Part shown: in pieces, positions 52,844 through 61,427 of the stretch
Numbering within the stretch: position 1 is the stretch's first letter
Layout of the letters: each line of letters begins with the position of its first letter
Origin: JBCLLP01 sp039738635
GTDB taxonomy: Bacteria > Patescibacteriota > Saccharimonadia > CAILAD01 > BJGX01
DNA: 64,000 bases
Direction: 5' to 3'
Assembly (NCBI GenBank): GCA_039738635.1
Contig: JBCLLN010000001.1
Location: forward strand, 1-64,000
Made by a program: the position numbers and the translations under genes
The notes under the pieces: model-generated
What the model saw: the letters and a program-made list of their open reading frames with translations, nothing else
What the model was told of the DNA's origin: nothing
Databases searched by the model: none

Positions 52844-53179
52844 TTATTTGATAGCTTCAAGGTCTTTAAGACACTTATCGTATTGATCCTGTGCATCTTT
52901 CCGGCTTTCGGGGGTGTCTCCAGGGCGGTAAATTCGTGTACCCCTCTCACTTAGTTCTCTGAAGGTTGGGTCACTTGATAGGGGTTCTGCGGCTACGACA
53001 TGCGCCTTTTCGATTATCGCTCTTCTTTCGTTATATGTAGTTAAGCAGCGTTGTTTCAGTTCAGCTTTTTTGACGCTTGCTACGCGTGCTTGATATGTAT
53101 AGATAAAATATCCACCCAAGCCAAGTAATATCACTGTGGTACAAATTATTAGAGTATATTTGACTTTATTATCTTTCAT
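52844..53179 (-). CDS. Small single-pass membrane protein, unknown
   Basis: A 111-residue protein with a short basic N terminus, a TM helix (about 8-30: YTLIICTTVILLGLGGYFIY) and a charged outer helical region (KKAELKQRCLTTYNERRAII...) rich in Arg, Glu and Asp. No family recognised. It is the most downstream of three minus-strand small membrane protein genes. Confidence 0.65.
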   Translation of the reverse strand: MKDNKVKYTLIICTTVILLGLGGYFIYTYQARVASVKKAELKQRCLTTYNERRAIIEKAHVVAAEPLSSDPTFRELSERGTRIYRPGDTPESRKDAQDQYDKCLKDLEAIK

Positions 53180-53287
53180 ATTTTCTCTTGATAGCCAAAA
53201 TATACTCTATTTCTGAGCAGATGTCTATGAGTATGCCATAAAAAGCGATGGCAATACGGGAGTTACCGTCATGGAAGAAGATGGCAT

Positions 53288-54079
53288 TTAACTCCCTGCC
53301 TTCCACTTCTCATTGGAATCTATATATTTTCCGACTGTCGGGTGAGTTGTAAATGTCGATGGAAACCAAAGTATTACATAGGCCTCGTCCTCTTTGCTTG
53401 CCCTAGCTTCACCAAAGACAACTCCGCCATTATATATAGCGATTAAAGTTGTTTCAGATTTACTACCCATACTTTTTACATATGCTACGTTTGCCTGTAT
53501 CTGCTCTTGTGTAGCAGAAAAGCCGTCGGGATACGGAAGTTGTGGGTCATAAGAATATTCCAGAACTTCTTTATCAGTATAAATATGGGCACCAAACTCA
53601 GGTTTTCCAGCTTTTTTCGCCAAGTCGGTGAATATTGCTTTAATTTGAGTTTTGAATGCGTCATTTGATAAATCAACTGGATTAATGAGTACATAATATT
53701 GTTCGTTCTTGGCAATACCTACATTATACTTTGTTTTAACTATTTCGTATTTTGGGATAACTACAAGTTCTTCTTTTTTCGTCTCTGCATTCTGTTGTGT
53801 TTTTGTTTCAGAGTTTGGTTTATTATTAGCTGGCTGTTCTACATCAGTATTTACTATAGCTGTCATAATCGGTAACATAACAATAGCTACAACAAAAGTA
53901 ACTGCAATTTTAATATTTTTGCTCCAACTTGACTTAGCCCAAGCATACCAAATTAAAAAGTAAGGAAAAAATAATATTACTAAGACTAATCCCCAGCCGT
54001 GCTTATACCATTCTTTTTTCTTGACTTCGGGTGTTTTAACTTCTGGCGTTGTTGGTTCTTTATTCTTTTTTTCTTCCAT
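53288..54079 (-). CDS. Membrane protein with outer domain, paralogous N terminus (1)
   Basis: A 263-residue protein. The first 25 residues (MEEKKNKEPTTPEVKTPEVK, then KKEWY) are identical to those of the next gene. Two hydrophobic segments (about 29-48 and 55-75) follow, then a linker with Asn/Thr/Gln/Glu and an outer domain of about 165 residues of unknown fold (KYEIVKTKYNVGIAKNEQYY...). It appears to be a family with a shared membrane module and divergent outer domains. Confidence 0.7.
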   Translation of the reverse strand: MEEKKNKEPTTPEVKTPEVKKKEWYKHGWGLVLVILFFPYFLIWYAWAKSSWSKNIKIAVTFVVAIVMLPIMTAIVNTDVEQPANNKPNSETKTQQNAETKKEELVVIPKYEIVKTKYNVGIAKNEQYYVLINPVDLSNDAFKTQIKAIFTDLAKKAGKPEFGAHIYTDKEVLEYSYDPQLPYPDGFSATQEQIQANVAYVKSMGSKSETTLIAIYNGGVVFGEARASKEDEAYVILWFPSTFTTHPTVGKYIDSNEKWKAGS

Positions 54080-54091
54080 AAGTCCTCACTA
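54004..54091. repeat. 88-bp direct repeat, copy 1
   Basis: Identical over 88 bases to 54628-54715. Covers the leader (AGTGAGGACTT on the minus strand) and the first 25 codons of the 263-residue protein gene. Confidence 0.95.
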
Positions 54092-54703
54092 GTTATGGAA
54101 CCTGAAGGCGCCGTAGCGTGTATTCCCATTTATCTTACACTTGATGACTACATTTTTAACAGCTGTTGTATCAGGATTAAACCTTGTGCCGTCACTTTTT
54201 GTAAATAGTGGGTAAGGGTTGTTGAGTGGACTGTTTGGTTGAAGTGGATTTCTAATAGTTCGTTCATAATCACCGTTTAGCTTGATTTCACATTCGTCCC
54301 AAGCGACAGTTTCAAGGTTTGTTACTTCAATACCTGGGACATCATAGGCTTTCTTGATTTCAGCTTTTAGGTCGCTAGTATCTTCCTTTGGCTCTTCTTT
54401 TTTAGGCTGTGCAGTTTGTTGTGTCTGGGTGGGCGTTTCGGTAGGGCTAGCAGTATTTGTAGTCGAATTGTTGCTGCCAGTTGACACAACACCCACGACA
54501 ATCAACAAAGCAATTAAGCCTGTTAACACCCATTTTATTTTATTGCTAGCTTTGGTTTTATTCCAAATCCACCATATACCAAAAAGTGGTAAAAATAGTA
54601 TTGCAATCACAACACCCCACCAATTCATATACCATTCTTTTTTCTTGACTTCGGGTGTTTTAACTTCTGGCGTTGTTGGTTCTTTATTCTTTTTTTCTTC
54701 CAT
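54089..54703 (-). CDS. Membrane protein with outer domain, paralogous N terminus (2)
   Basis: A 204-residue protein sharing its first 25 residues exactly with the 263-residue protein downstream. Hydrophobic segments at about 28-46 and 54-74 are followed by a Thr/Gln/Pro linker and an outer domain (DLKAEIKKAYDVPGIEVTNL...) with a possible disulphide (Cys in WDECEIK and VIKCKINGN). Outer domains of the pair are not alike. The 9-base gap to the next gene suggests co-transcription. Confidence 0.7.
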   Translation of the reverse strand: MEEKKNKEPTTPEVKTPEVKKKEWYMNWWGVVIAILFLPLFGIWWIWNKTKASNKIKWVLTGLIALLIVVGVVSTGSNNSTTNTASPTETPTQTQQTAQPKKEEPKEDTSDLKAEIKKAYDVPGIEVTNLETVAWDECEIKLNGDYERTIRNPLQPNSPLNNPYPLFTKSDGTRFNPDTTAVKNVVIKCKINGNTRYGAFRFHN

Positions 54704-54715
54704 AAGTCCTCACTA
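54628..54715. repeat. 88-bp direct repeat, copy 2
   Basis: Second copy of the repeat at 54004-54091, offset 624 bases, covering the leader and first 25 codons of the 204-residue protein gene. Confidence 0.95.
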
Positions 54716-54842
54716 ATTATAGTTTTAGCATACTCCGAATTTTATATATATCAAACTAGGCTGGGCATACAATAGCAGAGTATACCTAAGCAATACAAAC
54801 TTAAGAGTAGTTACCATATATAGTGAGTTAGATGGTGGGGTG

Positions 54843-54848
54843 TATAAT
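54843..54848 (+). promoter_or_regulatory. -10 box of the T-box leader transcript
   Basis: TATAAT; no convincing -35. Start expected near 54855. Confidence 0.45.
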
Positions 54849-54854
54849 AAGAAG

Positions 54855-55192
54855 AGTTCTAACCTGGTTCACAATGGCCAGCCATTAATGTGGTGTAATA
54901 TTGACAAGGCGCTTATGATGTGCTAAGTTATCCTTACAACTGAATAAGCCAAAAAAGCGATTTAGTTGGGAAAATGGTCCCAACGAGCTGACTTGTGAAC
55001 CATCCTACGGGAAAGTAGCAAGCTCCGGAAGAAGTCCGTTATCATACTTCAACCAACGCCACCCCCTGGGTAAACTGAGTTGGTACAGAGGTTAGCCTAG
55101 CAATAGGCTGGCGAAGCAAGGTGGCACCACCATAACGGTCCTTGCAAGTTCTTGAAGCTGTATAGCTTTGGGAGTTTGCAAGGGCTTTTTAG
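54855..55192 (+). promoter_or_regulatory. T-box riboswitch (transcriptional)
   Basis: The antiterminator is canonical: GCAAGG pairs with CCTTGC (55117-55122 with 55140-55145), enclosing the 7-base bulge TGGCACC and a second helix ACC/GGT with loop ATAAC. A stem III hairpin AGCCTA/TAGGCT lies just upstream. The competing terminator pairs CCTTGCAA with TTGCAAGG and is followed by GCTTTTT. A 10-bp helix (54865-54874 with 54993-55002) closes a Stem I-like region. TGGC predicts a tRNA with discriminator G (Gln, Asn, Asp or Trp are usual). I could not fix the specifier codon. It controls the GNAT-like gene at 55379. Confidence 0.75.
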
Positions 55193-55378
55193 TTGGAGAC
55201 TAAAGATGAAGAACAAAACTATATCAATTTGGTGGCGATGGTGGCCTATGCGTAGCACGGATTGTCTTTGCTCCATCGCCAATGTCTCGTCCCCTGAGAA
55301 GCGTTTGTTTGAAACCGGCAGATAAGCACAAGTTTGTCTGCTGGAACAGCCAAAAGCCCTTTCACAAGGAGGAACAAG

Positions 55379-55963
55379 ATGCGCATCACCAGGACAACAC
55401 CCGATCTTGGGCTAGCAACCGAGATCGCGGCTAGCGGGTTCTGTCAACCAGTCACGCCTGAGTTAGAGCAAGATGTAGCAGGCCATCTAGATGGTGGCGA
55501 GCTTGTTTACACCGTCCACGAAGGTGAGCAGACGGTAGGCTTCGCCATCTTCAATGTCTGGGGTAGTAATGTGCTCTATTTGAGCGGGATCATCCTCGAC
55601 ACCGACCATCAGCGCCAAGAGGCGGTCTCCAAGACCATTCATGCCGCCAGAAGTGTGGCAAAAGAAGTGGCATACCTATCACTACGCACACAATCTCTGC
55701 GTATGTGGGTGGCAGGGTCGAAAGTTTGTCGGGAGTGGCACCCAACCCACACAGACGAGGAAATCCCGCCATACTTGACCGAAGTCGGCCAAGAGACCGC
55801 TGATCGAATCAAATCGGTATTCCCGATAGAAGAGGGTTGCTATGACGGCCCACTTTACGGAGAGAAGCCGGTCTACCACGACCAGATACTCCAATTATGG
55901 TGGGATGGCATCTGTAACTTCGAGCGAGGTGACGCAGTCATCTGTGTTGGTGTTCTCTTGTAA
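55379..55963 (+). CDS. GNAT-like acetyltransferase under T-box control
   Basis: A 194-residue protein. LVYTVHEGEQTVGFAIFNVW...LYLSGIILDTDHQRQEAVSK resembles GNAT strands 2-4 and the acetyl-CoA segment, although the RxxGxG/A signature is degenerate (DTDHQRQEAV). The C-terminal 80 residues are Trp-rich and unassigned. Start at 55379, since AAGGAGGA lies just upstream. The T-box leader implies expression when one amino acid is scarce. Composition is more GC-rich than the neighbours, which suggests transfer. Confidence 0.7.
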   Translation: MRITRTTPDLGLATEIAASGFCQPVTPELEQDVAGHLDGGELVYTVHEGEQTVGFAIFNVWGSNVLYLSGIILDTDHQRQEAVSKTIHAARSVAKEVAYLSLRTQSLRMWVAGSKVCREWHPTHTDEEIPPYLTEVGQETADRIKSVFPIEEGCYDGPLYGEKPVYHDQILQLWWDGICNFERGDAVICVGVLL

Positions 55964-56031
55964 AACCGCTCAGATGATAGTAGGCGTTTAAGTCAGCATG
56001 TACCGTCATTCTGCTGGACATAGGCTGTCGT

Positions 56032-56061
56032 GGGTGGGTAGGTCTTCCGATCTACCCACCC
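56032..56061 (+). terminator. Strong GC-rich hairpin between GNAT and metallohydrolase genes
   Basis: Perfect 10-bp stem GGGTGGGTAG/CTACCCACCC with a 10-base loop. No T tract follows; instead a ribosome binding site (AAGGAG) and the next ATG. It may separate or stabilise the two cistrons. Confidence 0.45.
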
Positions 56062-56092
56062 AGCAACATTTAACTAAGTAAGGAGAAATCTC

Positions 56093-56818
56093 ATGAAGGT
56101 TATCCAAGGTAGGGGCAAAGTAGAATTAGCGGTCGTCTGCTGTCTACACGGCGACGAGGTTTTTGGTGAACAAATTTTTAGACATTATCAAGAATTGCTC
56201 GGCTCCAAAAGTGGTTTACGCTTAATACTGGCTAACGAAGAGGCGTTTAGGAAAGGTGTCCGCTATATTGATGACGATCTAAATAGAAGCTTCCCAGGCA
56301 GTACGAGTGGCAATCATGAGGCAAAGCTCGCCACAGAAATGATGCCGATTATTAAGGACGCACGATTTGTGCTTGATATACACACCACAACTTCGGATAT
56401 AGAAATGACCCCGATTGTATGTTCATTAAATCGCGACGTCAAAAAGGCTCTTAATTTAACGACAAGCAAAGAGATAGCTAAAATGGGCAAGCAAATCGCA
56501 AACCATGCCTTAATTGGCCAAGTCAACGCTGGCATCTCATTAGAGTTCAATGAGGAGTATGCTAAGACCGGAAAAGCACTTACTGAAATGGTGAACGTGA
56601 TAGAGGGCTTGTTGGGTGGTAAACAGAACCAACCTATCCAGAGACGTGTTTTTCAAATCAGTGGCACGATCCCCCTAACAGATAATTTGCCCGAGGAGAC
56701 CCAAAACTTCAGTAAGGTTGCGTCTCTCGGCATCTACCCATTCCTGTTACATGAAAGAGCATATAATAAGGCTCATCAAGGCTTTGCGGCACCTAGCTAC
56801 ACAAGTGTGGAGATTTAA
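56093..56818 (+). CDS. AstE/AspA-family zinc carboxypeptidase-like hydrolase
   Basis: A 241-residue M14-type metallohydrolase. CLHGDEVFGE holds the HxxE zinc motif, DDLNRSFPG the substrate-binding Arg segment, VLDIHTT the third zinc His, and ISLEFNEE the catalytic Glu. The family cleaves N-acyl amino acids (aspartoacylase, succinylglutamate desuccinylase). AAGGAG precedes the ATG. It may be co-expressed with the T-box-controlled acetyltransferase; together these could acylate and deacylate amino acids, but that is inference. Confidence 0.85.
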   Translation: MKVIQGRGKVELAVVCCLHGDEVFGEQIFRHYQELLGSKSGLRLILANEEAFRKGVRYIDDDLNRSFPGSTSGNHEAKLATEMMPIIKDARFVLDIHTTTSDIEMTPIVCSLNRDVKKALNLTTSKEIAKMGKQIANHALIGQVNAGISLEFNEEYAKTGKALTEMVNVIEGLLGGKQNQPIQRRVFQISGTIPLTDNLPEETQNFSKVASLGIYPFLLHERAYNKAHQGFAAPSYTSVEI

Positions 56819-56955
56819 CGATGTCTCATGGCCGTAGGCCACAAAAAAAGTTCGGAGAATGTCCAGTAAACAATCAGGCTTCTGTATTTTTTTATAAATT
56901 ATTACGCTAGTGCTGCAAGTTTGCTGTAATAGAGCTTCTCACTGCTAGTCAATAT

Positions 56956-57600
56956 TTAATCAAATAAGTAAGTGTGCGGTGCCTCTAGAAATACCGGGAA
57001 GGCATCATCTGCGAAGTGATGGTCTGCTCCCTCGGCAACTATGACGCTCATATGGTCTTCTGCGCCCTCAGGCACAAATTGCATGGCCTCATCCTTGGAC
57101 GGATCTTCACTACCCACGAGAATGGTTACTTTGTCGCCCTTGAAATTCTTGAGACCCTGCTTAATCTTACTACCCCCAAGTCTTGCGGCAGGGTTGATAA
57201 GTAGTAGCCTTGATATATTAGGATACTCCCAGGCAATCTGCGCAATTATTGAGGCGCCGGCAGAGTGAGCCATGATTCGCAGCTCAAGATCGTCGGTGCC
57301 AGCAATAGCCTTGGTATTGTCATTAATAAACTCTAATATGTGCCTGGCATTGCTCTCCCAGTGGTATGAAGAAATAAAGGGATTCTCCATACGTACCACC
57401 GCGACCCCAAAGCGTTCCTGTGCAGTCTCGGCAATCGTCACATACTTGTCCTCATAGCCATCGAGTGAACCATCTACGCCCGGTATGGTCAGCAAGATTA
57501 CGCTTGATTCAGCCGGATGTATGGCAATAGCCAGCGAGCAGTCTATTGCGAACTCGTTCATGCTCTCTTTCCATTCAATTGTACTGTGTTTTGCTAGCAT
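56956..57600 (-). CDS. Alpha/beta hydrolase
   Basis: A 214-residue serine hydrolase. VILLTIPGVDGSLDGYEDKY forms the oxyanion loop, MAHSAGASIIAQ holds the nucleophile elbow, LVGSEDPSKD the acid and EGADHHFADD the catalytic His. No signal peptide. Substrate unknown; esterases of carboxylic or amino acid esters are possible. The 137 bases between it and the preceding gene show no feature. Confidence 0.82.
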   Translation of the reverse strand: MLAKHSTIEWKESMNEFAIDCSLAIAIHPAESSVILLTIPGVDGSLDGYEDKYVTIAETAQERFGVAVVRMENPFISSYHWESNARHILEFINDNTKAIAGTDDLELRIMAHSAGASIIAQIAWEYPNISRLLLINPAARLGGSKIKQGLKNFKGDKVTILVGSEDPSKDEAMQFVPEGAEDHMSVIVAEGADHHFADDAFPVFLEAPHTYLFD

Positions 57601-57757
57601 TAATTCCTCTTTGACAATTATAACATGGGCTATTATCTCTAAAAGGCCTGGCCTTTATCATGTTAGGAATTTACATATTTGCCAGTAAAGTACTTTTGGG
57701 CTACCACAGCCTTCTTAGCGTCTGTTGCATACCGCTTTGTACACCTTTTCATTCATC

Positions 57758-57774
57758 CCAGGGAGACACCCTGG
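57758..57774. repeat. Hairpin repeat, copy 1 (inverted)
   Basis: CCAGGGAGACACCCTGG, a 6-bp stem with a 5-base loop. Its exact reverse complement lies at 62656-62672. It sits past the end of pcm. Confidence 0.6.
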
Positions 57775-57803
57775 ATCACAATAGTTGAAGTTAATCCGGT
57801 TAC

Positions 57804-58361
57804 CTACACTAAGGGCACGAAAACAAAACCAGGATGAATATTTGTTTCATATTCAGTAGCAGAGGTTTTGGTAATTTCTAGGATATTATTTTGGACGGGT
57901 ATAACCAGTTTGCCACCAACCTTTAGCTGAGCTAGCAATTCCTTTGGGAGTTTTTGTGCAGCAGCGCTTACTAAGATTCGATCGAATGGTGCGTGTTTAG
58001 GAAGCCCATAGCCATCACCAGCTTGAAAAAACCGAGCATTCTTAACCCCAATTCGTTCACAATTGTTGCGGCCAAAATCTACAAGTTCTGGTATACGCTC
58101 AGTCGCATAGACGCTACCCTTTAAGCCGACTATGTGAGAAATCAAGGCGGTAGTCCAGCCCGAACCAGAACCAATGTCTAAGACTTTGTTACTTGGCTCG
58201 GCTTCTAGCCATTCCAGCATAAGCTTGACTGTACTGGGTTGACTTATTGTTTGGCCAAAGCCGATAGGCAGAGGGGCATCAATAGCAGCCAACCCACGCT
58301 GGTCTGTAGTTACAAAATTAGCGCGGTTTATTTTTTGGAATGATTTTTCGATGTGATCCAT
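57804..58361 (-). CDS. pcm: Protein-L-isoaspartate O-methyltransferase
   Basis: A 185-residue SAM-dependent enzyme that starts repair of isoaspartyl damage. PIGFGQTISQPSTVKLMLEWL is the family substrate segment, VLDIGSGSGWTTALIS motif I, and GDGYGLPKHAPFDRILVSAA the post-I region. Slightly shorter than E. coli Pcm (208). Divergent from glmS with about 180 bases between, in which I see only AT-rich DNA with possible promoters. Confidence 0.93.
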   Translation of the reverse strand: MDHIEKSFQKINRANFVTTDQRGLAAIDAPLPIGFGQTISQPSTVKLMLEWLEAEPSNKVLDIGSGSGWTTALISHIVGLKGSVYATERIPELVDFGRNNCERIGVKNARFFQAGDGYGLPKHAPFDRILVSAAAQKLPKELLAQLKVGGKLVIPVQNNILEITKTSATEYETNIHPGFVFVPLV

Positions 58362-58542
58362 ACAAGTTATTATATATCATTACAACTTTCATCAAAGCAC
58401 ATACAAGGAACTGAAATGGCCCCAGACCAAGATCTCCATCCATGACAAGTACTAAGTGATTGTAATAAATAGTATGTTAAAACATACTTTTATTCTGTTT
58501 TCAATGGTAGACTGTTGTGATATTAAAAAGGAAGCAAATCTA

Positions 58543-60387
58543 ATGTGTGGCATTATAGGTTATCTCGGAAAGAAGCAATCAACACCTCTACTTATAGAGG
58601 GGTTACATCGTCTAGAGTATCGAGGATACGATAGCGCTGGGATTGCAGTTGTTAACGCCGAAGGCATACATATCACAAAGACCAAGGGTCGAGTTGACGA
58701 CCTAGAAGCGGAATCAAGTAAGTCAATTATAAAATCAACAATAGGCATCGGGCACACTCGTTGGGCTACTCACGGTATCCCTAATAAAATTAACGCACAT
58801 CCTCACTTAAGTGCAGATGGCAGTATTGCTTTAGTACATAATGGCATTATTGAAAATTACGCCCAGATAAAAGAAGGGCTATTAAAAAAGGGCGTCATCT
58901 TTAAAAGCCAGACCGATACAGAAGTTCTTGCAAATTTAATTGCTACTATTCAAAAAGAACAAAAAATATCAACTTTTGCGGCAGTTCAGGCGGCCTTAGC
59001 TCTAGTTAGAGGTGCCTATGCAATTGCCGTACTAAACAATGAGGACACGGATACACTGGTCGTAGCAAAAAAGAGCAGCCCATTAGCTATTGGCATCGGC
59101 GAGAACGAGTTTATAGTCGGGTCTGATGCAACACCGATCGTCGCGCATACACAGCAGGTAATTTACATTAATGACGACGAGGTAGTTGAACTGCATCGAG
59201 ACGGCACCTACAATATAGTTTCTCTGCTCGGCACAAAAGTAAGCCCTGAGGTTCTGAAAATAGATATAGATTTGGATAAGCTTGAAAAGGGTGGCTATGC
59301 TCATTTTATGCTAAAGGAGATTAGCGAACAGCCGGAAGTTATCAGAAACACTATGCGAGGTCGGTTAAGCCTTGATCAGAGCACAGTCATGCTTGGGGGC
59401 ATTATCGATTATGAACAGCGCATATTGCGTGCGCCAAAACTAACTATTGTAGCCTGTGGTACCTCTTGGAACGCTGGACTCCTAGGCAAATACATAATTG
59501 AGGAGCTTGCCGGAATACCCGTAGAGGTTGAGTATGCTTCAGAATTTCGTTACCGAAAATCACCGCTTAATGAAAATGATGTAATCCTTGCAATTTCTCA
59601 ATCAGGGGAAACAGCAGATACTTTAGCGGCAGTCGAACTTGCTAATAAGCATAAGGCCCTGACCCTTGGACTCGTAAATAATGTGGGTTCTTCGATAGCT
59701 AGAGCTACATGCGCAGGAGTATATACTCATGCTGGTCCAGAAATAAGCGTTGCTTCTACTAAGGCTTTTAGTGCACAGGTTACTGCCCTAACACTTATGG
59801 CTTTCAGGTTTGCTCAACAGCTTGGAACAATACAAAAATCTGAATTACAAAAACTATATCAACAGTTTGCGCAATTGCCTTCCTGGGTAGAAGAAACGCT
59901 CGAGACCAAGAAAAAGGCACAAGACATATCTAAATATATAGCTGGACAAAAAATAGTTCTTTTCCTGGGTAGAAACAAATGCTATCCAGTAGCCCTGGAG
60001 GGAGCCCTAAAGCTTAAAGAAATTTCATATATTGCTTCAGAAGGTTACCCTGCCGGCGAAATGAAGCATGGCCCAATTGCATTAGTCAACAAAGGAACGC
60101 CTGTGTTTGTCATCATCCCAACAGAGACTGAGTTGAAAGACAAAATAATTAGTAGCATCCAAGAAATCAAAGCAAGAGGCGCTTATGTTATTGCTATCGG
60201 TGATGGTAAAGATAAGGAAATAAATAAAAGTATTGATGAATTGCTACAAATTCCCAGTGTTCCGGATCTTTTTTTACCAGTGGTTGCTACAACACCCCTG
60301 CAGTTTATCGCTTATTATTCGGCACTGACACTAGGAAATGATGTTGATAAACCTAGAAACTTAGCAAAATCAGTAACTGTTGAATAG
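58543..60387 (+). CDS. glmS: Glucosamine-6-phosphate synthase
   Basis: A 614-residue amidotransferase making glucosamine-6-phosphate from fructose-6-phosphate and glutamine. It starts MCGIIGYLGKK; Cys2 is the glutaminase nucleophile, which fixes the ATG at 58543 (AAAAGGAAG upstream) over longer in-frame starts. GHTRWATHG and HNGIIENY belong to the glutaminase half. Two SIS domains follow (ACGTSWNAGLLGKYIIEELA, SQSGETADTLAAVELA, KEISYIASEGYPAGEMKHGP), and it ends AKSVTVE. It feeds UDP-GlcNAc for peptidoglycan (MurG) and glycans. Confidence 0.97.
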   Translation: MCGIIGYLGKKQSTPLLIEGLHRLEYRGYDSAGIAVVNAEGIHITKTKGRVDDLEAESSKSIIKSTIGIGHTRWATHGIPNKINAHPHLSADGSIALVHNGIIENYAQIKEGLLKKGVIFKSQTDTEVLANLIATIQKEQKISTFAAVQAALALVRGAYAIAVLNNEDTDTLVVAKKSSPLAIGIGENEFIVGSDATPIVAHTQQVIYINDDEVVELHRDGTYNIVSLLGTKVSPEVLKIDIDLDKLEKGGYAHFMLKEISEQPEVIRNTMRGRLSLDQSTVMLGGIIDYEQRILRAPKLTIVACGTSWNAGLLGKYIIEELAGIPVEVEYASEFRYRKSPLNENDVILAISQSGETADTLAAVELANKHKALTLGLVNNVGSSIARATCAGVYTHAGPEISVASTKAFSAQVTALTLMAFRFAQQLGTIQKSELQKLYQQFAQLPSWVEETLETKKKAQDISKYIAGQKIVLFLGRNKCYPVALEGALKLKEISYIASEGYPAGEMKHGPIALVNKGTPVFVIIPTETELKDKIISSIQEIKARGAYVIAIGDGKDKEINKSIDELLQIPSVPDLFLPVVATTPLQFIAYYSALTLGNDVDKPRNLAKSVTVE

Positions 60388-60427
60388 CCTATACCTAATA
60401 ATGGAGCTGTAGGTTCTAGACCCATAT

Positions 60428-60460
60428 CCCAGCCAATCTGGACAATATTAACAAAAACCG
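60428..60460 (+). repeat. 33-bp intergenic repeat, copy 1
   Basis: Matches 62705-62737 at 30 of 33 positions; both copies sit just downstream of a gene and upstream of a terminator. The preceding GTTCTAGAC is also shared. Confidence 0.75.
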
Positions 60461-60511
60461 ACTTTTACTACAAAAACCGTTACTATGCCCATTGTATTCC
60501 CACAATCCCAC

Positions 60512-60550
60512 AAGGAGACTCCTTATAAGGAGGCTCCTTTTTCTATTTTT
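60512..60550 (+). terminator. Terminator downstream of glmS
   Basis: AAGGAG...CTCCTT double-nested stem (60512-60539, 12 bp with one mismatch), then TTTCTATTTTT. Confidence 0.75.
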
Positions 60551-60592
60551 CTACAGCTACTATTTTTTCTATGGGATAGTGCGAAAGTCCTA

Positions 60593-60598
60593 TATAAT
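60593..60598 (+). promoter_or_regulatory. -10 box of the ROK-treT operon
   Basis: TATAAT overlaps an in-frame ATG at 60597, so that codon cannot be the start; translation should begin at ATG 60606, almost leaderless. Confidence 0.5.
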
Positions 60599-60605
60599 GA
60601 ATGTT

Positions 60606-61427
60606 ATGCTTGCAGCAATCGACATTGGTGGCACCAAAATTAGGCTCGTGGTCGCAACATCACCAGAAAATATTCTCGCTGAATCAGTCTTTCCAACCCC
60701 ACCTGACCAGGCCTCCGCTTTGGCAACCATGTCTAGTGAGCTATTAAAGCTGGCTGGACAGTCAGCTATCCGGGCTATTGGTATTGCCAGCCCCGGACCG
60801 CTTGACCGCTCTAAGGGGATTATTCTTACTCCTCACAATATCCCCTGGCACAATGTTCATATTAATGACTATTTTACTTCAGAATTTGGCTGTCCTGTGG
60901 TATTGGAGCATGATGCCACAGCTGGCGGTGTGGCCGAGGCGCGGCTAGGTGCGGGCAAAGGTAGCCGAGTGGTGCTTTATGTAACTATTGCGACTGGCAT
61001 AGGTACCAGCATTATAGTAGATGGCCAACCGTTGCCTACCAAGTATAATTCCGAAGGCGGCTTGGAAGTTATTGAGCAAGGGGGTAGCACTGCAAAACAC
61101 TTTGAAGAACTTGGCAGTGGCAAAGCTATCCTGCGCGACTATGGCAAGATAGCCCGTGACATACACAACAAATCCGACTGGGACCATATCGCGCGCGTGC
61201 TGGCCACAGGAATCTTTGACATGATTACTATAGTTGAACCAGATGTTGTGGTACTAGCCGGAGGTGTTAGTGTGCATTTTAACAAATTTATTGCCCCGCT
61301 CACGAAACACATGGCCGAACTAGGACCGCTTTATCCACTGCCACCTATTAAGCAAGGCCGGTTTGTGGAGACGGCCCCAGCAGTTGGTATGCTACTATTA
61401 TCCCAAGAGTTACTAAAGAAGAAATGA
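60606..61427 (+). CDS. ROK-family sugar kinase
   Basis: A 273-residue ROK kinase. AAIDIGGTKIRLVVA is the ATP phosphate-binding loop, GIASPGPLDRSKGII and LEHDATAGGVAEARLGAGKG (catalytic Asp) follow, with YVTIATGIGTSIIVDG. The Cys-rich zinc motif (CxCGxxGC) of many ROK proteins is missing, replaced by EVIEQGGSTAKHFEELGSG. Likely phosphorylates glucose or a related sugar. Overlaps the trehalose glycosyltransferase gene by 4 bases, which supports glucose as substrate. Confidence 0.9.
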   Translation: MLAAIDIGGTKIRLVVATSPENILAESVFPTPPDQASALATMSSELLKLAGQSAIRAIGIASPGPLDRSKGIILTPHNIPWHNVHINDYFTSEFGCPVVLEHDATAGGVAEARLGAGKGSRVVLYVTIATGIGTSIIVDGQPLPTKYNSEGGLEVIEQGGSTAKHFEELGSGKAILRDYGKIARDIHNKSDWDHIARVLATGIFDMITIVEPDVVVLAGGVSVHFNKFIAPLTKHMAELGPLYPLPPIKQGRFVETAPAVGMLLLSQELLKKK

